Of a DNA stretch of 64,000 bases, positions 34,486 through 43,511 are shown one piece after another. The position numbers and the translations under genes were made by a program. Source of the DNA: Mesorhizobium sp. ORS 3324 (lineage in GTDB: Bacteria; Pseudomonadota; Alphaproteobacteria; Rhizobiales; Rhizobiaceae); assembly GCA_000824825.2 (NCBI GenBank), contig LM655203.1, positions 62,001 to 126,000 on the forward strand, in the 5' to 3' direction. The stretch's first letter is position 1; every line of letters begins with the position of its first letter. The notes below the pieces were generated by a model. The model was not told where the DNA came from. It ran no database searches and saw nothing but the letters and a program-made list of their open reading frames with translations.

Positions 34486-34489
34486 GCCG

Positions 34490-35935
34490 TTAGAATGGAT
34501 AGTGCTGGCCCGGATCCTCGATCGTCACCCAGCGCAGATCGGTGAATTCGGCGATCGAGGCCTTGCCGCCGAAGCGGCCGTAGCCGGAGCCTTTGACGCC
34601 GCCGAACGGCATCTGCGCCTCGTCCCCGACGGTCGGTCCGTTGATGTGGCAGATGCCGGCCTCGATGCGCGCGGCTACGGCCATGGCGCGGCGGATGTCC
34701 CGGCTGAAGACGGCCGACGACAGGCCGTATTCGGTGTCGTTGGCGACGCGCACGGCTTCGTCCTCGCCTTTCACGCGGATCACCGGCTTGACCGGTCCGA
34801 AGGATTCTTCCGCATAGACGCGCATCGAAGGCGTCACGCGGTCGAGCAGTGTCGCTTCCACGACGGTGCCTGTGCGCATTCCGCCGGCCACAAGCTTCGC
34901 GCCCTTGGCGGTCGCATCGGCGATCAGCTCTTCCATCTTGTCGGCGGCCTGGCTGCTAATCAGCGAGCCGAGCACGACATGGCCGCGCGGATCGCCCGCC
35001 GGAAGCTGCGCGGCGCGGGCGGCGAGCTTGGCGACGAACGCGTCGGCGACCGCCTCGTCGACGATCAGGCGCTCGGTCGACATGCAGATCTGGCCCTGAT
35101 GCATGAAGGCGCCGAAGGTCGCGGCATTCACCGCCGCATCGATGTCGGCGTCGTCCAGCACGACCAGCGGCGCCTTGCCGCCGAGCTCCAGCAGCGCCGG
35201 CTTGAGGTGCCGCCCCGACAGCTCGGCGATGATGCGGCCGACCTTGGTCGAGCCGGTGAAGTTGACGCGCTTGACCGCCGGATGCGCGATCAGCGTCTCG
35301 ACGATCGCCGCCGCATCCTTCGGATCGTGGGTGACGACATTGACGACGCCCTTGGGCAGACCGGCCTCGACCAGCGCCTGGCCGATCAGCCGGTGCGTGC
35401 CTGGACACATCTCGGAAGCCTTCAGCACCACCGTGTTGCCACAGGCGAGCGGCATGGCGAGAGCGCGCGTGCCGAGGATGACCGGCGCATTCCACGGCGC
35501 GATGCCGAGGCAGACGCCGGCCGGCTGGCGGATCGCCATGGCGAGCGTGCCCGGCTTGTCCGACGGAATGATCTCGCCGGAGATCTGCGTTGTCATGGCG
35601 GCCGCCTCGCGCAGCATGTTGGACGCCAGCATGACGTTGAAGCCCGCCCAGGGGCCGGTGGCGCCGGTCTCCTCCATCATCAGGCGGGTGAACTCGCCGA
35701 CCTTGGAGGCTATCACGTCGGCCGACTTGGACAGCAAAGCGCGGCGCTCGCCGGGGCCGGTGTTCGACCAGGCAGGGAAGGCGGCTGCCGCGGCCTCGAC
35801 AGCGGCGTTGGCATCGGTGATGCTCGCCGCGGCGGCGCGCGTCGCCAGCTTTCCGGTGAAGGGGTCCATACGCTCGAAAGAGGCGGAACCCGTTGCCGCC
35901 CTTTCGTCGCCGGCGATCAGAAGTCCGATATCCAT
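34490..35935 (-). CDS. vdh: Vanillin/aromatic aldehyde dehydrogenase
   Basis: 481-residue NAD(P)-dependent aldehyde dehydrogenase. The catalytic glutamate is in LELGGKAP and the cysteine in GQICMSTERL. The sequence closely follows Pseudomonas vanillin dehydrogenase, including SNMLREAAAMTTQISGE and the tail INGPTVGDEAQMPFGG. It should oxidise vanillin or 4-hydroxybenzaldehyde to the acids; 4-hydroxybenzoate would feed PobA. It is the last gene of a seven-gene minus-strand operon that begins with the aromatic-acid-binding protein at 41515. Confidence 0.85.
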   Translation of the reverse strand: MDIGLLIAGDERAATGSASFERMDPFTGKLATRAAAASITDANAAVEAAAAAFPAWSNTGPGERRALLSKSADVIASKVGEFTRLMMEETGATGPWAGFNVMLASNMLREAAAMTTQISGEIIPSDKPGTLAMAIRQPAGVCLGIAPWNAPVILGTRALAMPLACGNTVVLKASEMCPGTHRLIGQALVEAGLPKGVVNVVTHDPKDAAAIVETLIAHPAVKRVNFTGSTKVGRIIAELSGRHLKPALLELGGKAPLVVLDDADIDAAVNAATFGAFMHQGQICMSTERLIVDEAVADAFVAKLAARAAQLPAGDPRGHVVLGSLISSQAADKMEELIADATAKGAKLVAGGMRTGTVVEATLLDRVTPSMRVYAEESFGPVKPVIRVKGEDEAVRVANDTEYGLSSAVFSRDIRRAMAVAARIEAGICHINGPTVGDEAQMPFGGVKGSGYGRFGGKASIAEFTDLRWVTIEDPGQHYPF

Positions 35936-35975
35936 TGTCTTCTCCCTCGCTCCCCATGGAGCGTCGCAGATTGTT

Positions 35976-36767
35976 TCAGAAGCCGAGCACCTCGGCGTTT
36001 ATGGACGCTTCGAGGCCGCCGTCGACGGGCACGTTGGCGCCGTTGATCCAGCGTGCGCCGTCCGAGCAGAGAAACAGCACGACGGGCGCGACGTCGCCCG
36101 ACGTGCCGGCGCGGCCGACCCGCGCGATGTCGCTGTCGACCTTGGCATCGCCGAGGACCGTGCGGAACTGCTTCAGGATCGGCGTCTCGACCGGCCCGGG
36201 GCTCACCGCGTTGACGCGGATGCCGCGGCGCTTGAACAGCTCTTGATGCGCGGCGCGGAAGGTCCACAGAAGCAACAGTTCCTTCGAGACGGGATAGCTT
36301 TCTTCGTTCTTGACCGCATGGTCGGCGACGGCCTTGGCGACGTCGGGAAATCCCTCGACGCTTACCATCGAGGCGGCGCGGTTCAGATTGGCGCGCCAGC
36401 CGAAGCCGGCGATGGAGGCGACGTTGACGATGACACCGCCCTCGCGAATCCTTGGCGCCACGGCCTCCGAGAGCGCGCGCAAGCCGTAGAAGTTGACGGC
36501 CAGTGTCGCCGCTGCACCCGTGTTGCCGGATAGGCCGGCGACGTTGCAGAGCGCGTCGAGGCGCTGCGGTAGCCGGGCGACGAGATCGTCGACGCCGGCC
36601 CTGGAGGCGATGTCGGCCTTGACGAAGACGCCTTGATGCCCGTCCGGCTCGCGCAGGTCGGCGCCGATCACGTCGGCGCCAAGCTGGCCAGCGAGTTCTG
36701 CCGTGCGCGCGCCGATGCCCGAGGCGATGCCGGTGATGAGGATCGTCTTGCCGAAAAGCATGCTCAT
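35976..36767 (-). CDS. Coniferyl-alcohol-dehydrogenase-like short-chain dehydrogenase (CalA type)
   Basis: 263-residue short-chain dehydrogenase of the 3-alpha-hydroxysteroid/coniferyl alcohol dehydrogenase group. The cofactor motif is TGIASGIG. The active site has NVASIAG and, after the long insertion SVEGFPDVAKAVADHA typical of this group, YPVSKELLLLW. The C-terminal block RWINGANVPVDGGLEAS also fits CalA. Its start overlaps the permease stop by ATGA. With the downstream aldehyde dehydrogenase it suggests oxidation of lignin-derived alcohols and aldehydes. Confidence 0.78.
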   Translation of the reverse strand: MSMLFGKTILITGIASGIGARTAELAGQLGADVIGADLREPDGHQGVFVKADIASRAGVDDLVARLPQRLDALCNVAGLSGNTGAAATLAVNFYGLRALSEAVAPRIREGGVIVNVASIAGFGWRANLNRAASMVSVEGFPDVAKAVADHAVKNEESYPVSKELLLLWTFRAAHQELFKRRGIRVNAVSPGPVETPILKQFRTVLGDAKVDSDIARVGRAGTSGDVAPVVLFLCSDGARWINGANVPVDGGLEASINAEVLGF

Positions 36768-37819
36768 GCCTTCTCCCGAGATGTGGCTGATTGTGCCGGC
36801 GCAGCAATCGCGCCGGCCGGGTTCTCCGCGATGCCGGGAAGCCTGACCCGGTAGCCGACCGACAGCAGACGCCAGCCGAAGCGCTCTTCGAGCGTACCCC
36901 AGAGGCCGCGTGGCAGAAGCAGCGAGAAGACCAGCGCCGTTGCGCCGAGCCCGATCAGGTACCAGACGCCGGCGCCGCCGAACCAGGTCTCGATGAGGAA
37001 GAAGAGCAGTGCGCCGAGGATGGCGCCCTCGAAAGTGCCGATGCCGCCGACCAGCACCATGAAGATCATGTAGGCGGTCCACTGCACGTTGAAGTAGGTT
37101 TTCGGCTGGAAGGTGATCGCGGTGGCCAGCCACAGCGCGCCGGCGACGCCGATGCCGAAGGCGGCAAGCACGAAGAGCAGCCGCTTGGTGCCGGTGACGC
37201 GCACGCCGACGGATGCGGCGGCATCCTCATTGTCGCGGATGGCGCGTATGGCGGCGCCCGTGCTGCCGCGCAGCAGGCCGAACAGGACGGCGAGCAGCGC
37301 GGCCATCGAGGCCAGAGCCAGCCAGTAGATGGTGAGCCGGCGCGTCGAGGCGTCGTAGACGTTGAGCGAAATCAGCGACGTGCCGGTCTCGCCCTGCACC
37401 AGGCGGTCGAGATTGACGAGGAGATGGGTCAGCGCGGCGATCACCCACATGCCGATGGCGAACTCGCCGTTCTTCAAGCGAAGCATGAACAGCGAGATCG
37501 GCCACGAGACCGCTCCGACGACGACCGCCGAGACGAACAGCGAGACGAAAGGATTGAGCCCGGCATTGGCGAGCCGGATGGTGAAATAGGCGCCCAAACC
37601 GAAGAACACCTGCTGGCCGACCGAGACCAGCCCGCCGAAGCCGGCCAGCGCGTTCCACATCGCGGCGAGGATCACATAGATGAAGAGCGCCGTCATGCGG
37701 TCGACAGCGCCGGCCGAGAGGAATTGGGGCGCGAGCGCAAGCAGCGAGATGATCGCCGCGACGGCAATTGCGGCGATGCGCGAGGCGGCGGTGCCGCGCG
37801 CGATGACCGCGGCGCTCAC
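36764..37819 (-). CDS. livM: Branched-chain-amino-acid-type ABC permease (LivM)
   Basis: 351-residue inner-membrane permease with about ten helices. Family blocks are LVSVGQQVFFGLGAYF, RAIRDNEDAAASVGV and VGGIGTFEGAILGALL. The start is a GTG overlapping the livH stop (GTGA); the open frame continues upstream into livH sequence but is not used. In context this importer probably carries protocatechuate or a related aromatic acid, as shown for a homologous PcaQ-regulated system in Sinorhizobium meliloti. Confidence 0.86.
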   Translation of the reverse strand: MSAAVIARGTAASRIAAIAVAAIISLLALAPQFLSAGAVDRMTALFIYVILAAMWNALAGFGGLVSVGQQVFFGLGAYFTIRLANAGLNPFVSLFVSAVVVGAVSWPISLFMLRLKNGEFAIGMWVIAALTHLLVNLDRLVQGETGTSLISLNVYDASTRRLTIYWLALASMAALLAVLFGLLRGSTGAAIRAIRDNEDAAASVGVRVTGTKRLLFVLAAFGIGVAGALWLATAITFQPKTYFNVQWTAYMIFMVLVGGIGTFEGAILGALLFFLIETWFGGAGVWYLIGLGATALVFSLLLPRGLWGTLEERFGWRLLSVGYRVRLPGIAENPAGAIAAPAQSATSREKA

Positions 37820-38712
37820 GGCGTCTTCCCCGTGGGCAGGCTGAGCAGGCCGCGCAAACCGAGGCCGGACATGTAGAGCCGGATGAACAAAACGATCAGG
37901 AAGGCGACATGGCCGCCGATGAGGAAGCCTTGCGGATGTATCTTGGCGCCGAGCGTCTGCGCCAGCGCCAAGACGATGCCGCCGATGAGCGTGCCCCAGA
38001 GCGAACCGGCGCCGCCGATGACCGCCGCTTCGAAGGCGAACAGCAACTGGGTCGCGCCGGCATAGGGGTCGAAGGTGGCGCGCATGCCGAGGAAGGCGCC
38101 GGCGAGGCCGACGGTGACCATGGCGATCGCGGCGGCGAGCGCATTGGCGCGGCGCGCGTCGACGCCGACCAGGCCTGCGGTGTCGGGGTCTTCCGAGGTG
38201 GCGCGGATCGAGCGGCCGAGCCCGGTGCGGGTAAGGAAGAGCTGCAGCCCGCCGAGCAGGACGACGGCGGTCGCGAAGATGATCACCGCCAGCTTGCCGA
38301 CATAGAGGCCGCCCGGCCATTCCCAGGAATCGTAGGACAGCCTGCCGATGAAGGGCGCCAGCGAGCGCGTGTCGGCGCCGAACTGCTCGAACAGGACATT
38401 GTCGATGACGATCGCAAGGCCGAAGGTGGTGAGGATGGGCAGCAGCGCGCCGCCGCGCGCGCTGCGCTCGAGCAGGAAGCGCTGCAGGGCCCAGCCGATC
38501 GCCGCCATCAGCGCCAGCACGATAGCGAGGCCGTAGAAGGGCGGGATGTGGAAGCGCGAGGCAAGCAGCCACAGCGCGAAGGCCGACAGCACGGCGAGGC
38601 TGCCATGCGCCAGATTGATGATGCGCATGACCGAGAACATGAAGGAGAGGCCGCAGGCGATCAGCGCGTAATAGCCGCCGAGCAGAACGCCCTGGACGAT
38701 CTGGTTCATCAT
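37816..38712 (-). CDS. livH: Branched-chain-amino-acid-type ABC permease (LivH)
   Basis: 298-residue permease, MMNQIVQGVLLGGYYALIA at the start, with the LivH blocks MRIINLAHGSL, RATSEDPDTAGLVGVD and EAAVIGGAGSLWGTL. The start codon region overlaps the stop of the ATPase gene upstream. It pairs with the LivM-like permease. Confidence 0.88.
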   Translation of the reverse strand: MMNQIVQGVLLGGYYALIACGLSFMFSVMRIINLAHGSLAVLSAFALWLLASRFHIPPFYGLAIVLALMAAIGWALQRFLLERSARGGALLPILTTFGLAIVIDNVLFEQFGADTRSLAPFIGRLSYDSWEWPGGLYVGKLAVIIFATAVVLLGGLQLFLTRTGLGRSIRATSEDPDTAGLVGVDARRANALAAAIAMVTVGLAGAFLGMRATFDPYAGATQLLFAFEAAVIGGAGSLWGTLIGGIVLALAQTLGAKIHPQGFLIGGHVAFLIVLFIRLYMSGLGLRGLLSLPTGKTP

Positions 38713-39437
38713 GCCGGCACGCCTCCGGCGCCTTTGCGATGAAGGCCGAAATAGGCTTTAGTCACCTCGTCGCGCGAAACGTTTGCACTGGCGCCGGCGA
38801 GCGCGATCCGGCCCTCGAGCATGCAGATGACCTTGCTGGAGACAGAGAGCGCGCGATCGAGGTCCTGCTCGACCAGGACGATCGTCGTGCCCAAATTGAT
38901 CAGTCCGTGCAGTGAGGCATAGACGCGGTCGACGACCAGCGGCGACAGGCCGAGCGAGACCTCGTCCAGCAGGAGCAGGTCCGGATTGCTCATCAGCGCG
39001 CGGCCGATCGCCGTCGCCTGCTGCTCGCCGCCCGAGAGATGCCCGGCCTTGGCGTGGCGGCGTGGCTTCAGATTGGGGAAGGTTTCGAGGACCCGCTCGA
39101 CGTCCCAGTCGCCAGGGCGGCCGGCAGTGCGGCCGAGCAAAAGATTCTCCTCGACCGTCATCTGCACGAAGAGCCGCCGCCCCTCGGGCACCAAGGCGAT
39201 GCCCTTGCGGACGCGCTCGTGCGAAGGGACGCCGGACAGGTCGGCGCCATCGAAGAGCACGCGGCCGGAAGCGGCCTGATGCGCGCCTGCGATGGCCCTG
39301 AGCAGCGTCGTCTTGCCGGCGCCGTTGGCGCCGACCAGTGCCAGCGTCTCGCCGCGCTCGACGCTGAAGCTCACGCCGCGCACCGCCTGCAGCAGTCCGT
39401 GGCGGACGACGAGATCCTCGACCGACAGCAGGCTCAT
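38709..39437 (-). CDS. livF: ABC transporter ATP-binding protein (LivF)
   Basis: 242-residue ATPase: Walker A GANGAGKTT, signature LSGGEQQATAIGRALM, Walker B LLLLDEVSLGLSP. Within the LivF group, the aspartate-glutamate is followed by VSLGLSP as expected. It overlaps livG upstream by ATGA. Confidence 0.9.
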   Translation of the reverse strand: MSLLSVEDLVVRHGLLQAVRGVSFSVERGETLALVGANGAGKTTLLRAIAGAHQAASGRVLFDGADLSGVPSHERVRKGIALVPEGRRLFVQMTVEENLLLGRTAGRPGDWDVERVLETFPNLKPRRHAKAGHLSGGEQQATAIGRALMSNPDLLLLDEVSLGLSPLVVDRVYASLHGLINLGTTIVLVEQDLDRALSVSSKVICMLEGRIALAGASANVSRDEVTKAYFGLHRKGAGGVPA

Positions 39438-40174
39438 TTCGGGCCTCCGCCGAGATAGGCGCCGATCACCTGCGGGTCGGCCATCACCGCCTGCGGATCG
39501 CCGTCGGCGATGATCCTGCCGGCGTCCATGCAGATGAGGCGCTCGGCCACCTGCAGCAGGATGTGGACGATGTGCTCGATCCAGACGATGCCGATCTGGC
39601 GCCGGCGCAATTCGCGGATGGTCTCGACGAGCTCGCCGGCTTCGCCGTCCGTCAAGCCGCCGCCGATCTCGTCAAGCAGAAGCAGCGTGGGCTTCGCCGC
39701 CAGCGCCCGCGCCAGCTCCAGCCGCTTGCGGTCGAGCAGGCCGAGCGTCTCGGCGCGCCGGTTGGCCACACCGAGCATGCCGCAAAGTTTCAGCGAGGCG
39801 AGCGCTTCTTCGTAAGCCTCGTCGCGGCCGAGGCCGGCGCCGTGCGAGGCGGCAACGAAGACGTTCTCGAAAGCGGTCATGCCGCCGAAGGGTTTCGGCA
39901 CCTGATGCGTGCGCACCAGGCCCAGCCGGCAGCGCTGCGTCGCCGGCAGCGCCGTCACGTCGCCGCCCTTGAAGGCGATGGTGCCGGCGCTCGGCGGATA
40001 GGCGCCGGAGAGCACGCTGAGCAGCGTCGTCTTGCCGGCGCCGTTCGGGCCGACGATACCGACCGCCTCGTCGGCGCCCATGGCGAAATCGACGTCGTCC
40101 AGCACCACCAGCGCGCCGAAGCGTTTATGGATGCCGGCGGCGCTGAGGATCGCACCGTTGGGCGAAGCGTTCAC
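39434..40174 (-). CDS. livG: ABC transporter ATP-binding protein (LivG)
   Basis: 246-residue ATPase: Walker A GPNGAGKTT, signature LGLLDRKRLELARALA, Walker B TLLLLDEIGGGLTD, switch WIEHI. The start is a GTG with GAGGA 8 bases upstream. The signature replaces LSGG with LGLLD, seen in some LivG proteins. It is 24 bases from the binding-protein gene. Confidence 0.88.
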   Translation of the reverse strand: MNASPNGAILSAAGIHKRFGALVVLDDVDFAMGADEAVGIVGPNGAGKTTLLSVLSGAYPPSAGTIAFKGGDVTALPATQRCRLGLVRTHQVPKPFGGMTAFENVFVAASHGAGLGRDEAYEEALASLKLCGMLGVANRRAETLGLLDRKRLELARALAAKPTLLLLDEIGGGLTDGEAGELVETIRELRRRQIGIVWIEHIVHILLQVAERLICMDAGRIIADGDPQAVMADPQVIGAYLGGGPK

Positions 40175-40198
40175 GATGCGGTCCTCATGCCCTGCGGA

Positions 40199-41515
40199 TC
40201 AGCCGTTGTACGGCTGGAGCTTGGCCCCGACCGGCACCTTCGGGTCGGTGGCGTTCTCGGTCACGACATAGTCGAGCGGGAATTTGCTGCCTTCCTTGGC
40301 GGCCACCCATTGCGTGCCGATGATCGGGCCGGGCGAGACATTGGCGACCGGGCCGCTGGTGAAGTCGACCTTGCCGATCATGGTCTCGGTCTTCAGCATG
40401 CTCAATGCCTTGGCAACCGCTGCCTTGTCCTTGACGTTGGAACTCGCCTTCAAGGCCTCGAAGCCGGCGTCGAGGAGCGACATCGAGGCGCCGAGCTGCT
40501 GCGTCCATTGCTTGCCGCTCGCCGCCTCGTAGCCGTCGGCAAGCTCGGTGCCCGAGATGCCGGTCAGCGGCGACTTGTAGGGGAAGGCCTTGTGCCAATA
40601 GGCGGCGCTCGAGATCTTCGTGCCGAGATCGCCGAGCGCCTCGATATCCGACGGGAACAGGCCGGTCTTGGCGACCTGGGCGATCTTGATCTGCCGGGTC
40701 AGGCCCTGCTGCGCGGCCTGGCGCCAGAAGGCGGCGAAGTCCGGCGGGATCGGGAAGGAGTTGAAGATCTCGACGCCTTCCTGCTTGAACAGCGCGATCT
40801 GCGAGGAATAGTCGGTGGTGCCGGTCTCGTAGGCGCCCGGATCGACGATGGTGAAACCCTGCTTGGCCAGCAGCGGCGCCAAATTGGCGCGGATGGCGTT
40901 GCCGTCGGCGTCGTTGGGGTACATGACGCCGACCTTCTTATTGGTCTCGATGAGGTTCCACTGCGAGATGTAGGTCTTGAAGAACTCGCCGACGCCGAAG
41001 CCGAAATGATAGGTCCATTTGAATGGCGAGGGCGCACCGGGCTTGGCGCCGCGGCCGAAATACCAGGCCTCCCAGGGCATGACCGTCGACAGGCAGGGCA
41101 CGCCGGCCGCTTCGCAGGCGTCGGCCACAGGGTTGATCACCTCAGGCGTCGAGACGGCAAGCATCAGGTCGATGGCCTGGTTGTTGATCAGGTCCTTGGC
41201 GAGCTGGCCGGCGCGGGATGGGTCCGACTGCGTGTCCTGGTCGAGGATATCGACGCTGTATTTCTTGCCGCCGAGTTCGATGCCGTTGGCTAGTGCCTTG
41301 CGGGCAAGGTCGAGCACGTAGCCGTCGGTCTCGCCGAAGCCGGCGAGCGGCCCGGTGCGCGGGCTGACGAAGCCGACCTTAAGCGTCTCGGAACCTTGCG
41401 CGAAGGCCCTGCCGCGGCTGAGCGCGAACGCCGCGCCGCCGGCCACCGAGGTGGCGATGAACTGGCGCCGTGACATGCTGGAAATGGCGGATTTGCCGCC
41501 GATAATGCGAGACAT
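40199..41515 (-). CDS. Aromatic-acid ABC transporter substrate-binding protein, Liv type, Tat-exported
   Basis: 438-residue periplasmic protein of the leucine-binding (Peripla_BP_6) fold. The leader has a Tat motif, MSRRQFIATSVAGGAA, and ends AFAQ. The first ATG chosen has GGGAGGAG upstream; the Tat Met is 18 codons later. It is first in the operon livG-F-H-M-SDR-vdh, under a promoter with a PcaQ site at 41654-41669, so protocatechuate or 4-hydroxybenzoate is the likely ligand. Confidence 0.86.
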   Translation of the reverse strand: MSRIIGGKSAISSMSRRQFIATSVAGGAAFALSRGRAFAQGSETLKVGFVSPRTGPLAGFGETDGYVLDLARKALANGIELGGKKYSVDILDQDTQSDPSRAGQLAKDLINNQAIDLMLAVSTPEVINPVADACEAAGVPCLSTVMPWEAWYFGRGAKPGAPSPFKWTYHFGFGVGEFFKTYISQWNLIETNKKVGVMYPNDADGNAIRANLAPLLAKQGFTIVDPGAYETGTTDYSSQIALFKQEGVEIFNSFPIPPDFAAFWRQAAQQGLTRQIKIAQVAKTGLFPSDIEALGDLGTKISSAAYWHKAFPYKSPLTGISGTELADGYEAASGKQWTQQLGASMSLLDAGFEALKASSNVKDKAAVAKALSMLKTETMIGKVDFTSGPVANVSPGPIIGTQWVAAKEGSKFPLDYVVTENATDPKVPVGAKLQPYNG

Positions 41516-41602
41516 CTGCTCCTCCCTCAGTGGCCATTCCACCCGGCGGCGAACGGGTCCTCCGGTTGCAGCCGAACGGCGTGGGTCTCGATCCTTCGAG
41601 GT

Positions 41603-41669
41603 CACATTGCACTAGCGGTTTGGTTCGGTAAAATGATATTTTGCGGTGTTTTATTAACCGTCAGGTTAG
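41603..41669 (-). promoter_or_regulatory. PcaQ-responsive promoter of the aromatic transporter operon (inverted copy 1)
   Basis: On the minus strand CTAACC-TGAC-GGTTAA (41654-41669) matches the PcaQ site ATAACC-N4-GGTTAA known from S. meliloti with one mismatch. The next 51 bases are nearly identical to the promoter in front of pcaD: over 67 aligned bases 58 match, with a 29-base identical core (41618-41646) that contains the -10-like TATCAT. It drives the transporter operon leftward. Confidence 0.8.
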
Positions 41670-41688
41670 GTAAATGCCGATCGCAGCA

Positions 41689-42606
41689 TCACGCGTGATG
41701 CCGTGCCGCTTCGCGAATGGTCTGCAACAGGATGGTGAAGGCGGGCGAGGGGGCGGTGTCGGTGCGCATGGTCAGGCCCACCGGCCCCTTGGTCTCCTCG
41801 GTGTCGACGGGCAAGGCGACGAAGGCGCCGCTGGCGATCTCGTTGGCGACGACGCCGGCCGAGATGATCCACACCGCGTTGCTCTGGCGCATGAAGGCCC
41901 GGCCGAAGGAATCCGAGACGGTTTCGATTTCGGTCGCCGGCGCGGTCGTGCCGTTGGTGATGAACAGGCGGTCGACGAAAGGCCGGATGACGGATTCCCT
42001 GGTCGGCATCAGCACCGGGAACTCGTCGAGGCGGGCGAAGATGTCCGCCCCCGGCTCCGACAGGGGATGCCCGGCCCGCACCACGAACAGCACCTGCTCG
42101 GAATAGAGATGCTCGAAGAAGAAGCCGGTCATGTGCTCCGGCGCCGCGAGCCGACCGACGACGAGGTCGAGCGCGCCGACGCGCAACTGTTCCAGCAGCA
42201 CCGCGTTCTCGCCGGTGACGATCTTGATGGCGGCACCGGTGTTTTCTTCAAGGAACAGGTTCATGGCGAGCGGCATCACCCGGGCCGAGACGGTCGGCAG
42301 CGCGCCGATGCGGATCGGATCGCGATTGACCGCGCCGTCCTGGCGCACCGAATCGACGCCGCGCTTCAGCGCCGATATCGCCGAGCCGGCATGGCCGAGG
42401 AAGATCTCGCCGAGCCTGGTGACGCGGATGCCGCGGCCGTCGCGCTCGACCACGGCGATGCCGAGCGCCTCTTCCAGCTCGCGCAAGGTCTTGGTCACGG
42501 CCGGGGCGCTGACATGCAGGAAGTCGGCGGCGCGCGCCACGCTTCCCTGCCGGGCCACCTCGAGAAATGTCTGCAGATGGCGGAAGCGAATCCGGCTGTC
42601 GGCCAT
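41689..42606 (-). CDS. pcaQ: LysR-type activator of protocatechuate catabolism
   Basis: 305-residue LysR regulator with an N-terminal winged helix (FRHLQTFLEVARQGSVARAA) and a co-inducer-binding domain from about 95. It resembles PcaQ, which responds to beta-carboxy-cis,cis-muconate. It is divergent from pcaDCHGB, and a PcaQ site lies 7 bases before its own start, suggesting autoregulation. A second site beyond its 3' end serves the transporter operon. Confidence 0.92.
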   Translation of the reverse strand: MADSRIRFRHLQTFLEVARQGSVARAADFLHVSAPAVTKTLRELEEALGIAVVERDGRGIRVTRLGEIFLGHAGSAISALKRGVDSVRQDGAVNRDPIRIGALPTVSARVMPLAMNLFLEENTGAAIKIVTGENAVLLEQLRVGALDLVVGRLAAPEHMTGFFFEHLYSEQVLFVVRAGHPLSEPGADIFARLDEFPVLMPTRESVIRPFVDRLFITNGTTAPATEIETVSDSFGRAFMRQSNAVWIISAGVVANEIASGAFVALPVDTEETKGPVGLTMRTDTAPSPAFTILLQTIREAARHHA

Positions 42607-42612
42607 GATCTG

Positions 42613-42679
42613 ATAACCTTGGAGTTAATGAAACGCCGCAAAATATCATTTTACCGAACCAAACGGCTCGTGCAATGTG
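42613..42679 (+). promoter_or_regulatory. PcaQ-responsive promoter of pcaDCHGB (copy 2)
   Basis: ATAACC-TTGG-AGTTAA (42613-42628) matches the PcaQ box with one mismatch. It is followed by TATCAT at 42644-42649 as a likely -10. The whole 67-base stretch is an inverted copy of 41603-41669. It sits in the pcaQ-pcaD divergent region, 20 bases before the pcaD start. Confidence 0.83.
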
Positions 42680-42698
42680 GCTTTGGAGGATCGAAACC

Positions 42699-43511
42699 GT
42701 GCCATTCGTCAGCATACGCGGCGTCGCGCTGCATCACCGCTATATCGAAGCGAGCGGCACCGCGCGCCCGATCATCTTCATCAATTCGCTCGGCACCGAC
42801 TTCCGCATCTGGGATGACGTCGTCGCGCGCCTCGAAGGCGAGATGCCGATGCTCGTCTACGACAAGCGCGGCCACGGGCTTTCGGATATCGGCGGCGGCG
42901 TGCGCTCGATCGACGACCATGCCGATGATCTCAACGCGCTCATAGACCATTTCGGCTTCGACAAGGTGGTGCTCTGCGGCCTGTCGGTCGGCGGCATGGT
43001 CGCGCAGGGGCTCTATGCGCGGCGGCCCGATCTGGTCGAAGCGCTGATCCTCAGCGATACAGCGCACAAAATAGGCACTGCCGAGAGCTGGAACAGCCGC
43101 ATCGCGACGGTCGAGCGCGACGGCATCGAGGCGATCGCCGACGGCGTGCTGAAGGTGTGGTTCACGCCGGATTTCCATGCGAACCGACCCGCCGACCTTG
43201 CCGGCTGTCGCAACATGCTGACCAGGCAGGCGCTGCCCGGCTACACCGGCACCTGTATGGCGGTGCGCGACGCCGATTTCACCGACAGCGCGCGCCGCAT
43301 CGCGGTGCCGACGCTGTGCATCGTCGGCGACCAGGACGGCTCGACGCCGCCCGATCTCGTCCGCGCGCTGGCCGACCTGATCCCCGGCGCGCGCTTCGAG
43401 GTGATCCGCGGCGCCGGGCATATTTCCTGCATCGAGCAGCCCGACGCGCTTGTCAGTCTGATCCGCGACTTCGTCGCCTCGTTGCCTGAGGGAAAACATG
43501 CTCATGGATGA
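42699..43511 (+). CDS. pcaD: 3-oxoadipate enol-lactonase
   Basis: 270-residue alpha/beta hydrolase that opens 3-oxoadipate enol-lactone to 3-oxoadipate. The nucleophile elbow is CGLSVGGMV and the catalytic histidine is in GAGHISC. The start is a GTG with GGAGGA 8 bases upstream; the in-frame ATG 24 bases earlier lies inside the promoter repeat and has no ribosome site. The 3' end overlaps pcaC by 14 bases. Confidence 0.92.
   Translation: MPFVSIRGVALHHRYIEASGTARPIIFINSLGTDFRIWDDVVARLEGEMPMLVYDKRGHGLSDIGGGVRSIDDHADDLNALIDHFGFDKVVLCGLSVGGMVAQGLYARRPDLVEALILSDTAHKIGTAESWNSRIATVERDGIEAIADGVLKVWFTPDFHANRPADLAGCRNMLTRQALPGYTGTCMAVRDADFTDSARRIAVPTLCIVGDQDGSTPPDLVRALADLIPGARFEVIRGAGHISCIEQPDALVSLIRDFVASLPEGKHAHG

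Noticed and set aside
42675..42698. ATG at 42675 as the pcaD start
   Set aside because: It lies inside the duplicated promoter segment and lacks a ribosome site, whereas GTG 42699 has GGAGGA at good spacing and begins the conserved protein.
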